Assembly (NCBI GenBank): GCA_036397095.1
Contig: DASWJQ010000041.1
Coordinates: 1 to 12,925 of the forward strand
Source: DASWJQ01 sp036397095
GTDB taxonomy: Bacteria; Chloroflexota; Anaerolineae; Anaerolineales; E44-bin32
Length of the DNA: 12,925 nucleotides
Reading direction: 5' to 3'
Shown: positions 6,582-12,749 of the stretch, piece by piece
How the letters are laid out: every line of letters starts with the position of its first letter
How positions within the stretch are numbered: position 1 is the first letter of the stretch
Program-made: the position numbers and the translations under genes
Notes under the pieces: generated by a model
Database searches by the model: none
What the model saw: only the letters and a program-made list of their open reading frames with translations
Told to the model about the DNA's origin: nothing

Positions 6582-7220
6582 CTACATAGAGGCGGCCCGG
6601 CCACGCACACACAGGTAATGATGCCAGAGCATTCGTGCCGCCACGGCGCGCCACGGTCGCCAGTCTTCGGCCTGCTGGTCAAGCTCGCTCCATGAGGGCA
6701 TCATTGGCAATCCCTTGACCTCCTGGGCAGCCTTGGCCAGGGCAAGATCGCCCGTCGGCCAGGCATCGGCGCGGCGCAACGAGAAGAGGAGAACGCAGTC
6801 GGCCGTCCAGGGTCCTATGCCGCGCACGGCCAGGAGCTCGGCCCTTGCCTCGTCGTCGGTCATACATGCCAACGAGTGGAGCTTGAACTCGCCGGCGCTG
6901 ACCGACCGCGCCAACCCGGCCAGGTAGGCAGCCTTCTGCCGTGTGATCCCCAATCCCCGCAGGCGCGCTACGCCGGCCTTGGCCAGCGCCGTTGGATCAA
7001 TGGTCTTCAAGCCACTTTCCAGTCGGGAGAAGGCGGCCTGGGCCGACTCGAGGGAAACCTGCTGCGCCAGAATCGAGATCACGATCCCTGACAAACCCGG
7101 GGGATGCGTCCAGAATGGGGGCAGGCCCCACCGCTCGGCACTGGCCGCCAAGTCGGAGTCCCCCCGCATCAGCGTATCGATCCCCTGCCGAAATTGGGCT
7201 CTGCTCATGGCCCGGGTCAT
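6582..7220 (-). CDS. DNA-3-methyladenine glycosylase of the HhH-GPD (AlkA-like) superfamily
   Basis: This 212-residue base-excision repair enzyme flips out and removes alkylated purines from DNA in the cytoplasm. The N-terminal part contains FWTHPPGLSGIVISILAQQV (about 36-55), the usual helix block ('sLv.sIlgQQvS'). GITRQKAAYLAGLA (about 91-104) follows. The helix-hairpin-helix is LLAVRGIGPWTADCVLLFSL (129-148), and the catalytic aspartate is Asp158 in AWPTGDLAL. A closing WRPWRAVAARMLWHHY helix is typical. The length fits the compact AlkA-like forms without the N-terminal TBP-like domain of E. coli AlkA. ATG 7220 is chosen for GGGAGG 4 bases upstream; ATG 7208 is an alternative. Confidence 0.92.
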   Translation of the reverse strand: MTRAMSRAQFRQGIDTLMRGDSDLAASAERWGLPPFWTHPPGLSGIVISILAQQVSLESAQAAFSRLESGLKTIDPTALAKAGVARLRGLGITRQKAAYLAGLARSVSAGEFKLHSLACMTDDEARAELLAVRGIGPWTADCVLLFSLRRADAWPTGDLALAKAAQEVKGLPMMPSWSELDQQAEDWRPWRAVAARMLWHHYLCVRGRAASM

Positions 7221-7391
7221 GGAACCTCCCATCCGGCGACTTGTCCTCTACCAGAGCCAGCGGGTGGCCCACGTCGAAGAGGATTGGCATCGACAGGCGG
7301 TCTGACGGCAACGTCGAGTGCACGCCGCCGGCGGCAAGGACCGCCGCTATCAGGCAAGTCCGGGCTGGCTTCGACTCCCCAAGTCCTGCTA

Positions 7392-7751
7392 TCAAATCCA
7401 GTCATCGAGCTCGGCAGTCCGGTCTCCCCATTCGCTTCCGGTGTTGATCACGCCGCGCGGTTCGATCAGCAGGATTTTGCATTCGGCGTTGGCAATAGGC
7501 TTGTGGCGGGTGCCTTTGGGAACGACGAACACCTCTCCGGCTGACAGGTCAATGGCGCCTCCCTCCAATTCGATGCGCAAGCGGCCATCGAGCACCAGGA
7601 ACAGTTCGTCGCTGTCCGGGTGGTCGTGCCAGATGAACTCACCTTCCAGCCGGGCGAGTTTCAACTGGTAGTCATTCAGCTCGGCGACAACCTTCGGTTG
7701 CCACTGATCTTGGAACAGTTCGAACTTCTCGAGCAGGTTGATTGGATGCAC
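7392..7751 (-). CDS. cupin-domain protein
   Basis: This 119-residue single-cupin protein has both conserved motifs. The first is GEFIWHDHPDSDELFLVLDG, giving His42, His44 and Glu49 as metal ligands. The second is GEVFVVPKGTRHKPIAN, giving His83. A bicupin-type beta barrel binding one divalent metal is therefore expected. Small cupins of this type act in sugar, sulfur-compound or dioxygenase chemistry, or as sensors; nothing here chooses among them. The GTG start (MHPINLLEKF) follows GGAGGT at a 9-base spacing. The frame is open to 7802, but the longer form has no good ribosome site. It is separated by about 170 bases from the glycosylase gene downstream, so it probably forms its own unit. Confidence 0.9.
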   Translation of the reverse strand: MHPINLLEKFELFQDQWQPKVVAELNDYQLKLARLEGEFIWHDHPDSDELFLVLDGRLRIELEGGAIDLSAGEVFVVPKGTRHKPIANAECKILLIEPRGVINTGSEWGDRTAELDDWI

Positions 7752-7847
7752 AGGTCCAGCACCTCCGATCTTACCGATTGCCGACACCCTTGGAAGAGGC
7801 ACCTGGCTAGACGAATTTTGAGATCGCAGGAGGGCCTGGCGCCGACC

Positions 7848-8378
7848 TCAATCTGCTGGCCGTACGGGACCGGCGAGCAGGTAACGACCGTCAAGCCAGC
7901 CAAGGATTCCGCCGGCCATCACCGCTGGGGCGTAATTGGTGACGGTGTTGATCTCGACCAATCCAAACATCCGCCCCATTACAAAGACTTGAATAAGCGC
8001 ACCACCGAACAGACCGCCATGCAGCGCGGACAGCAAGGGTATGGGGAGCCCATCGGCATTCGACCGTCGCCGCCCCAGCGCGCCCCCTACCAGCGTGCCG
8101 CCCACAAGTGTCAGGCTTCGCACGACGGACGGGTGATCGCCCCAGAGCCAGGTCCCGGCAACCCACGCCAGGTATAGGCTGATGGTGGCGGCGATCAGGG
8201 GACGGGCCACCAACCGGAAATGTCGTGTGAGTCCATGGGCGAGCCCGAATACCGCCAGAACGGCGGCGGCCAGGGCCCACAGGTCGCTGTCGGGATCAAA
8301 CAGGGACCACCCCCAGATCCAGCCGTGGATGTAACCGATGACTGCACCGGTGAACCCGGCAAGCAGGCGAGTTCTCAT
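7848..8378 (-). CDS. integral membrane protein, unrecognised
   Basis: This 176-residue hydrophobic protein begins MRTRLLAGFTGAVIGYIHGW. Predicted membrane segments cover about residues 6-22, 33-50, 60-76, 88-102, 115-132 and 147-163. The repeated GxxxG-like glycine spacing (TLVGGTLVGGALG, LHGGLFGGALIQVF, VMAGGILGWLDG) suggests tightly packed helices and two similar halves. Small hydrophobic proteins of this kind may be channels, chaperones or anchors, and no motif decides. It starts 21 bases after the stop of the DUF5946 gene, the closest spacing in this part of the window. Translational coupling of the two is likely. The Shine-Dalgarno is weak, consistent with coupling. Confidence 0.65.
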   Translation of the reverse strand: MRTRLLAGFTGAVIGYIHGWIWGWSLFDPDSDLWALAAAVLAVFGLAHGLTRHFRLVARPLIAATISLYLAWVAGTWLWGDHPSVVRSLTLVGGTLVGGALGRRRSNADGLPIPLLSALHGGLFGGALIQVFVMGRMFGLVEINTVTNYAPAVMAGGILGWLDGRYLLAGPVRPAD

Positions 8379-8399
8379 GGCGTGCCCGGATGGCTCACG

Positions 8400-8834
8400 C
8401 TAAGCACCCTGCCTGACAACTTCGGCCCAGTGCCCCACCCGATCGACTGCGCCGACGCCACGCCCCTTAACGAATACGTCGGCGATCGTCATCGGCCACT
8501 GCCGTAAAACAGGATTCCACTCGCCGGGTTGGCGCAGGACCCGCTTCCGCCCCTCGAAGGCGGCAGCCATCTGGCGGCGGATTTCTGCAGGCGTGAGCTC
8601 ACCGGCCAGGTAGCCAACAAAGCTATCCCTCAAGGCAGTGTGGGCTTCGTCCGTCAACTGACCGGGATGCTGCAAGTTGAAGGAGGCAACAATCTGGTAG
8701 TGCAAGGCCGCCAACTCCGGATCCTTCCCCTCCCAGCCGAGCACGCTCGCCAACATCTGGCGACAGTTCATTCCTCCTGGGTAGAGGGCACCGCATTCAG
8801 GGCAGGAGGCGGTGCCGGTCTCTTCTTGGGGCAT
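8400..8834 (-). CDS. DUF5946-like protein with an N-terminal zinc-ribbon-like motif
   Basis: This 144-residue protein opens with ASCPECGALYPGGMNCRQML. Cys11, Cys14 and Cys24 probably bind zinc. It continues with HYQIVASFNLQHPGQLTDEA (about 45-64), whose 'h....cy.lQHP' pattern is characteristic of DUF5946. A helical body, EIRRQMAAAFEGRKRVLRQPG, and WPMTIADVFVKG follow. The family has no assigned reaction. The start ATG (MPQEETG) is preferred because GGAGGG lies about 10 bases upstream; the frame is open to 8864. A GC-rich hairpin (8872-8893) stands 38-60 bases upstream. The membrane protein gene follows after 21 bases, suggesting a two-gene operon. Confidence 0.7.
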   Translation of the reverse strand: MPQEETGTASCPECGALYPGGMNCRQMLASVLGWEGKDPELAALHYQIVASFNLQHPGQLTDEAHTALRDSFVGYLAGELTPAEIRRQMAAAFEGRKRVLRQPGEWNPVLRQWPMTIADVFVKGRGVGAVDRVGHWAEVVRQGA

Positions 8835-8871
8835 AGGTCTAGGTCCCTCCAAGCTGCCTGGCACCCGCCCG

Positions 8872-8893
8872 AGGGTCGGGGCCCGCCGACCTT
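8872..8893 (-). promoter_or_regulatory. GC-rich hairpin in the leader of the DUF5946-like gene
   Basis: GGTCGG (8874-8879) and CCGACC (8886-8891) are perfect complements around a 6-base loop. One G-T and one A-T pair extend the stem outward. It is the only clear structure in the 223-base gap 8835-9057, where I see no gene. There is no T-run on the minus strand, so it is not a standard terminator. A leader structure or an operator are both possible. Confidence 0.3.
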
Positions 8894-9057
8894 GGTCTCC
8901 CCCGAGTCGTGTCCGCCAGCCTGTCAGGCCAACTGACGATACAGCGGTAGACCCGCCGGGCCACCCGCCACCCAGGTGACAAACCCGCCGAACCGACTGA
9001 CAGACCGGACGACAGGCTCAGCCCCGGCAACGTCTACCTTGGCCCCTGCGACCTCAT

Positions 9058-9834
9058 TCACCCGGCTACTCTTGTAGGCCTGTGCACGAATAGATAGTAG
9101 ACGGCCAGCAAGCCACTGTAGACGAGAAAGCCCGTGTACAGATACAGGCCGAGGCGGAACTGGTCGGCAACGGCGGGCAAGCGGACCGCAAACGGCACGA
9201 TCAACACCAGATCGTAAACGAGAAAACCGATCAACTGGCCGGCGGCATTCGACCACGCTGGTCGGATCAAGCCGTAGATGAAATAGGCTGCCGCTCCAGC
9301 AAAGATCCAACCGATCAGTATGGAGAGGGTTGGCGTGATCATCCATGGGATCAGATTGGGGACCTGGGCCAGGAGCAACCCACTGAGGATGATCAGCGCG
9401 ATCACAAAAACCAGGAAAGACCAGCGGACCGGGCCCGGCAGCGTGGTGCGATCATCGATGGGATGGCGTCGGCTCCAGAGCAGCAGAACAACCCCATACA
9501 GGATACCCAATGCGCATACAGAGGCGAAGCTGGTGATGGCCTTATCGCCCCTCTCCGCGCCGAGCCGAAAGCCGAAGACAGTCACGGGAATAAGGATCGC
9601 CAGGTAATCGAGGCCGATCCCGGCCAATGCGCCGAAGTCGCGGCGCAGCGCCACCCACAGCGTCGAAGCAGCAGCGGCGGCAAAGATCGATGCCACGAAG
9701 ATGAAGGTAAGCGACGTGGTGCCTTCGAATGGCCACAGCTGGACGGCTGCGGGGGCTTGCACGAAGAAGCCGATCGCCAAGGCGGCTTGAACAAGACTCA
9801 ATCCAATGACCAGCCAACGCCCAACTCTATCCAT
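9058..9834 (-). CDS. multi-pass membrane protein (about 8 helices), unrecognised
   Basis: This 258-residue integral membrane protein starts MDRVGRWLVIGLSLVQAALA, with GGGAGG 8 bases upstream of the ATG. Hydrophobic segments run at roughly 7-24, 42-62, 70-88, 104-120, 136-155, 160-184, 196-214 and 223-246. The loops are short, with arginines that suggest an inside N-terminus. No transporter or enzyme motif is visible, and no conserved acidic or histidine clusters in the membrane stand out. It lies 120 bases downstream of another membrane protein gene, with a possible terminator between them, so it may be a separate unit. Confidence 0.65.
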   Translation of the reverse strand: MDRVGRWLVIGLSLVQAALAIGFFVQAPAAVQLWPFEGTTSLTFIFVASIFAAAAASTLWVALRRDFGALAGIGLDYLAILIPVTVFGFRLGAERGDKAITSFASVCALGILYGVVLLLWSRRHPIDDRTTLPGPVRWSFLVFVIALIILSGLLLAQVPNLIPWMITPTLSILIGWIFAGAAAYFIYGLIRPAWSNAAGQLIGFLVYDLVLIVPFAVRLPAVADQFRLGLYLYTGFLVYSGLLAVYYLFVHRPTRVAG

Positions 9835-9919
9835 CAACCCATCCTCCCGCCGGACGACATGTCGGCTCGGACCCCTGTCGCGACTCGGTCTGACGAACCA
9901 GATGCAGGCGAGGATTATG

Positions 9920-9947
9920 AAACAGAAACGGCCACCGGCAAGGCCGG
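9920..9947 (-). terminator. possible rho-independent terminator after the membrane protein gene
   Basis: On the minus strand a CCGGC / GCCGG stem with a 3-base loop follows the TAG stop at 9955 within 8 bases. It is succeeded by a T-rich run (GTTTCTGTTTC). The stem is only 5 bp and the T-run is interrupted, so termination would be partial. Confidence 0.35.
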
Positions 9948-9954
9948 CTGAAGC

Positions 9955-10506
9955 CTAACCTTCGGCGAATCTGACGGCGGGCGCCCAGCCAATGGTCTGG
10001 AGGATTGCGGTGACGGTGAAAGAAAGGATGATCGCCAGGATTGCGTAAAGGAACGGGCGGCGCAACGAGCTCTGTCCCCGCGCGTATCCGACCATCGCCC
10101 CGGCCAAGGCGATTTCCGCCGTCTGGCCAAGCGTCCAACCGACCAACAGCTCAACGGGGGCACTCGTAATCGAGTACAGTCCCAACCCCAGGGACAGCCA
10201 CATCGCCCCTCCGATCACAGCCCCGATCTGCGCTCCACGCTTCCAGCCAACGGCCCCGGTTTGCCGCAGGACCCACACCAGCAAGCCGGCCGCCACCAGG
10301 AAGCTGAGGTAGCCAAATGGGATGCGGACAAATGCCAGCATTGGGCTGAGCAAGAAAGGCTCTTCGCGTTGATACAAGTCCGCCAGCAACCCTGCGTGGA
10401 GAAAGAAGTCGAAGGCCAACATGGTCAGCCAGGCGAGCACAGTCAGCAGGATGGCCCGGCGTGGGCCGATGCCGCTGGTCTCTCGGGTCGATCCTGGTAC
10501 TTTCAT
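9955..10506 (-). CDS. integral membrane protein downstream of the MerB-like gene
   Basis: This 183-residue protein starts MKVPGSTRETSGIGPRRA, with AGGTGG 7 bases upstream. Five or so membrane segments are apparent. They include AILLTVLAWLTMLAFDFFLH (18-37), PFGYLSFLVAAGLLVWVL (about 63-80), AVIGGAMWLSLGLGLYSI, AEIALAGAMVGYA and FLYAILAIILSFTVTAIL. The pattern 'AWL..lafDffLHAgllA.lY' recalls small bacterial membrane proteins of the DUF1761-like kind, but I would not assign the family firmly. It begins only 12 bases after the stop of the MerB-like gene. Co-expression and perhaps coupled function, such as passage or export of the compound acted on, are therefore plausible. That role is inference. 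Confidence 0.65.
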   Translation of the reverse strand: MKVPGSTRETSGIGPRRAILLTVLAWLTMLAFDFFLHAGLLADLYQREEPFLLSPMLAFVRIPFGYLSFLVAAGLLVWVLRQTGAVGWKRGAQIGAVIGGAMWLSLGLGLYSITSAPVELLVGWTLGQTAEIALAGAMVGYARGQSSLRRPFLYAILAIILSFTVTAILQTIGWAPAVRFAEG

Positions 10507-10518
10507 GTCATCATCCAC

Positions 10519-11187
10519 CTAGCCTAGCTCCCAGAAAGGTCCCTGCAGACCGAGCCCGTTCAGCAAGGCCCGAGCTTCCCCGGTCGTCATTCGCCGCCAA
10601 TCGGACTCCCTACGGTCGTCGGCATACCAGGCCCGGGCCAGCCCCCACAGTTGGTCGAGGCGCAACAGGCCACCCTCGGGCAATCCGCGTAGTTGGCACC
10701 AATCCCTGACGTGCTCTTCCGACCGGAAGAGTAGCATCGTGGCTCAGGTGAAGACGATGTCCTCCCACCAGTCGGCGGCCGGAACGGCGAAGTGTGCAAT
10801 GGCCTCGGTCGCCGCCAGCTCGCCGGCTACCACTTCGAGTTTGAGAGGCTCGCCGCAATCCGGACAGGTAGTCTCGACCCGCCCGTCCTGGCCGGTCATG
10901 ACCAGGATACCAAGCGCATCCCAGACGCAATTGGCCCACCAGTTCTTGTCAGCGGCGACCACTTCAAAATCGGTTGGCACGGCCGAGAAGGGATGAGCCA
11001 TCAGAATCTCCGTGCTGCTCGGCTTGAGCACCAGCATGTGGTCGCCGGCCAGCCGGCCCAGCGCATTGGCGGCGTATGGCTCGGTAACGGCAAGCTCACC
11101 CGCCAGGCCCGCGCTGGTGGGCGCTCGCCCTGTCGTGAGGAAATGCTCGTACACCAGCCGGCGGACTTCAAGGTCAAGTGTCTGCAT
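10519..11187 (-). CDS. organomercurial lyase (MerB)-like protein, probable selenoprotein (in-frame UGA = Sec148)
   Basis: This 222-residue PF03243-type protein is read through one TGA (10744-10746). The N-terminal winged-helix part (1-60) leads to MAHPFSAVPTDFEV (63-76). Then comes WWANCVWDALGI, where Cys87 and Asp90 match MerB Cys96 and Asp99 with the same C-x2-D spacing, and CPDCG (Cys108, Cys111). WWEDIVFT-[UGA]-ATMLLFRSEEHV aligns without a gap on the MerB segment QSF-C159-CHVHFFAS. After the TGA, 74 sense codons run in the same frame to TAG and end GLGLQGPFWELG. MerB of plasmid R831b has 212 residues. MerB enzymes break C-Hg bonds by protonolysis with these Cys residues; Sec would be a stronger ligand for mercury. 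The ATG at 11187 follows GGGAG. No other mer gene is present, so the true substrate is unproven. Alternatives are a Cys-to-stop mutation or a sequencing error. Confidence 0.8.
10709..10746 (-). promoter_or_regulatory. candidate bacterial SECIS element within the MerB-like gene
   Basis: Twelve bases after the UGA comes the perfect hairpin CTCTTCC-GGTC-GGAAGAG (10714-10731): 7 base pairs capped by GGUC. A further ACG/CGT pairing (10738-10740 with 10709-10711), across an asymmetric internal loop, can extend the stem towards the UGA. In the E. coli fdhF SECIS the same GGUC loop, with the G-U read by SelB, occupies bases 19-22 after UGA; here it occupies bases 20-23. The sequence also encodes conserved-looking protein (LLFRSEEHV), so part of the complementarity could be coincidental. 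Confidence 0.7.
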
Positions 11188-11225
11188 ACGAGCTCCCAAT
11201 CCACGTTGGCCCCAGGGTAGGCGGA

Positions 11226-11564
11226 TTAACGGAGCAGGTCCTCAATCCCCAGCTTGCGCAACCGAGCGTGCGCCGCCTCCAGTTCCAGCACCGCCTGTTC
11301 CATCCGCTTCCTAACGTCTTCCCGGGTGACCCGTTTGGCCAACCGAACCGCGCTTTGCATCATCATGCTTCGTTTCTCCGCTTTGGCGTAGGCTGCCAGT
11401 GCGTCTCGTTGTCCGAGCGCTTGCGCCAAGGCAAGGCAAGGGCAATCGGTGGCGTGGCCGTCAGCCTCGGGGTGCTCACACCAGCGGCAGCGCCTGTCTC
11501 CTCCGCTAGCGCCGGACTCCTGGACCCAGCATTCATCGAGGACGCTCTGCAAGCGATCCGCCAC
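11226..11564 (-). CDS. small Cys/His-rich (putative zinc-binding) protein
   Basis: This 112-residue protein starts at GTG (MADRLQSVLDECWV), with GGAGG 7 bases upstream; a longer ATG frame to 11594 lacks such a site. It carries Cys26-x2-Cys29 with His31 and His37, then Cys41-x-Cys43 (CRWCEHPEADGHATDCPC). This compact motif could bind zinc or a soft metal. The rest is a long charged helix (AYAKAEKRSMMMQSAVRLAK and VRKRMEQAVLELEAAHARLR), probably a coiled coil. I do not recognise a named family; CxxC...HxxDCP motifs occur in many small unannotated proteins. It ends 38 bases before the MerB-like gene, so the two are likely co-transcribed. A metal-related partner role is possible but inferred. Confidence 0.65.
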   Translation of the reverse strand: MADRLQSVLDECWVQESGASGGDRRCRWCEHPEADGHATDCPCLALAQALGQRDALAAYAKAEKRSMMMQSAVRLAKRVTREDVRKRMEQAVLELEAAHARLRKLGIEDLLR

Positions 11565-11597
11565 TCCCAGACCTCCTGACCTGCGCAAACCCATGCA

Positions 11598-11636
11598 CAG
11601 TGACGACCATCTCGCAAGGCGACTCGGCGGTCACTG
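11598..11636. promoter_or_regulatory. inverted repeat upstream of the MerB-like gene group
   Basis: CAGTGAC (11598-11604) and GTCACTG (11630-11636) are perfect 7-base arms. Inside them TCGC and GCGA pair around AAG. The element lies between the VOC stop (11655) and the GTG start at 11564, in the only space available for a promoter of the group. It could be an operator for a regulator, a leader hairpin, or a terminator of the VOC gene lacking a T-run. Confidence 0.35.
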
Positions 11637-11654
11637 AGGTTACGATTCTCCGGC

Positions 11655-12044
11655 CTACGCCTCAACTTGCTGGGAGAACCCCTGACCATCCTGGATGAAC
11701 TCGATCCGGTTGCCGAACGGATCGTGCAAGTGAATTCGGTGGATGCCGCTTGGAGATCCGTCGACTTCAAAGTCAATGCCGGCCCGCTCCAGGACCCCGA
11801 CAAGCTGACTGAGATCGGTGACCAAGAACGCCGGGTGCGCCTTGCGCGCCGGTACGAAATTGGGCTGGACGCCCAAATGGAGTTTGACGCCCTTGGCCGA
11901 AAACCAACAGCCGCCGCGCCCCGCCAGCTCTGGTGGCTTGGCCTCCTCCCGGAAGCCCAGCAACCCCACGTAGAAACGGCGGGCCTGGTCCTCCGCCCCG
12001 ACCGGCATCGCCAGCTGGACATGATCGAGCCCAATAATCCGCAC
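11655..12044 (-). CDS. VOC (glyoxalase-like) family protein
   Basis: This 129-residue VOC protein begins RIIGLDHVQLAMPVGAEDQA after a GTG start, with GAGGGG 5 bases upstream. His8 is the expected first metal ligand. RRFYVGLLGFREEAKPPEL is the typical first helix and turn. VKLHLGVQ (about 53-60) gives a second His, and the end HRIHLHDPFGNRIEFIQ contains the final Glu. The domain is complete, so a metal-dependent lyase, dioxygenase or drug-binding role is possible; the substrate is unknown. Two hairpins overlap its leader, one near the Shine-Dalgarno. It precedes the small Cys-rich protein by 90 bases, with an inverted repeat between, so shared transcription is uncertain. Confidence 0.9.
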   Translation of the reverse strand: MRIIGLDHVQLAMPVGAEDQARRFYVGLLGFREEAKPPELAGRGGCWFSAKGVKLHLGVQPNFVPARKAHPAFLVTDLSQLVGVLERAGIDFEVDGSPSGIHRIHLHDPFGNRIEFIQDGQGFSQQVEA

Positions 12045-12047
12045 CGC

Positions 12048-12077
12048 TACCCCTCAGGGACCGGAACATGACCGGTC
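12048..12077 (-). promoter_or_regulatory. leader hairpins overlapping the VOC ribosome-binding site
   Basis: GACCGG (12059-12064) and CCGGTC (12072-12077) are perfect complements around a 7-base loop. Immediately downstream on the minus strand CCC-TGA-GGGG can fold, placing the GAGGGG Shine-Dalgarno in a stem. The arrangement would allow control of translation, or the first palindrome may be an operator. Only the pairing is seen; control is inferred. Confidence 0.3.
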
Positions 12078-12098
12078 ACGAGCAACGTCGCTGGATCT

Positions 12099-12114
12099 CG
12101 CGTTCATGAGCGCG
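12099..12114. promoter_or_regulatory. near-perfect palindrome CGCGTTCATGAGCGCG
   Basis: The 16-base site has CGCG arms and a TCATGA centre, with one mismatched pair. It lies 55-70 bases upstream of the VOC start, a normal place for an operator. On the plus strand it is followed by TTTT, but no plus-strand gene ends here. Confidence 0.25.
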
Positions 12115-12209
12115 TTTTCGTGGATGTTGTCGACAGTTATCCCTGTATGCCAATCATCCAACGCACATGTGGGCCACTCGTCTGACCGCGCCTTGCGCGA
12201 TTTTCCTGA

Positions 12210-12707
12210 TCATCCTTCGACTGGCCGTAACCCGCCGGTTGTTTCACCGAAGCTCCACCCGTCGATTACGGGAGGCGTTCGGCCGAGCGCCGTCAGCATG
12301 GAGTTAACCTGCTCCCGGTGCTCCGTCGCATGGTTGATCACCTGAAGCAGGACGACCCACGGCACGACCCAGTAGCCATCTCGCGTGCGGATTCTGCGCT
12401 CGTCCAATGCCGAAGAATGTATTTCCGCCAAGTCCAGTAGCCTCTGCCCGCTGTCCTCGATCACCGGCCTTAGTTCATCGATCGCAGCAGGGTTCCCCCA
12501 GTTGACTGCATGTACCTCCCCGCCCAGCAGCCGCAGGTAGCCCTGTTCGGCCTCGACAAGATGGACCAAGGTTTCACGGATCGACCCTAGTGTGGCTGTC
12601 ATTGGCGTCTGGTCCAGCTGCTCAGCACGAAGCCCGGCGCAGGCGTCCATAATTTGCGTATTGGCCCACAGATTGTGGTCGAACAACTTACCCAGTACAG
12701 ATGTCAT
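12210..12707 (-). CDS. DinB-family protein
   Basis: This 165-residue four-helix-bundle protein has the DinB/YfiT metal triad: His49 in RETLVHLVEAEQGYL, and His126 and His130 in INHATEHREQVNSML. The opening LFDHNLWANTQIMDAC (8-23) and the closing GRTPPVIDGWSF are typical. Family members bind zinc or nickel; some are thiol-dependent transferases using bacillithiol or mycothiol, others are damage-induced proteins of unknown action. The start ATG (MTSVLGKL) follows GGAGG; the frame is open seven codons further, to 12728. It lies 42 bases after the YdeI-like gene and may share its transcript. Confidence 0.92.
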   Translation of the reverse strand: MTSVLGKLFDHNLWANTQIMDACAGLRAEQLDQTPMTATLGSIRETLVHLVEAEQGYLRLLGGEVHAVNWGNPAAIDELRPVIEDSGQRLLDLAEIHSSALDERRIRTRDGYWVVPWVVLLQVINHATEHREQVNSMLTALGRTPPVIDGWSFGETTGGLRPVEG

Positions 12708-12749
12708 GGGAAGCCTCCTGCCCGCCATCGCCGATAGGATGGCCGGCGA

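Noticed and set aside
6997..7395. Minus-strand ORF of 132 codons overlapping the glycosylase
   Set aside because: It overlaps the N-terminus of the AlkA-like gene in another frame and needs a TTG start. No family resemblance, though part of it lies in an otherwise empty gap.
8835..9057. Hidden gene in the 223-base gap
   Set aside because: The frames here translate to arginine/glycine/serine-rich sequence without domain character. Only a hairpin is supportable.
9463..9951. Plus-strand ORF of 162 codons
   Set aside because: It lies antisense to a clear membrane protein gene. Its composition is polar and low-complexity and no domain is recognisable.
10519..10737. Independent 72-residue gene starting at ATG 10737
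   Set aside because: It is in the same frame as the MerB-like gene and continues its C-terminal domain. I saw no obvious Shine-Dalgarno before this ATG, which sits 6 bases after the TGA. Readthrough as Sec explains it better.
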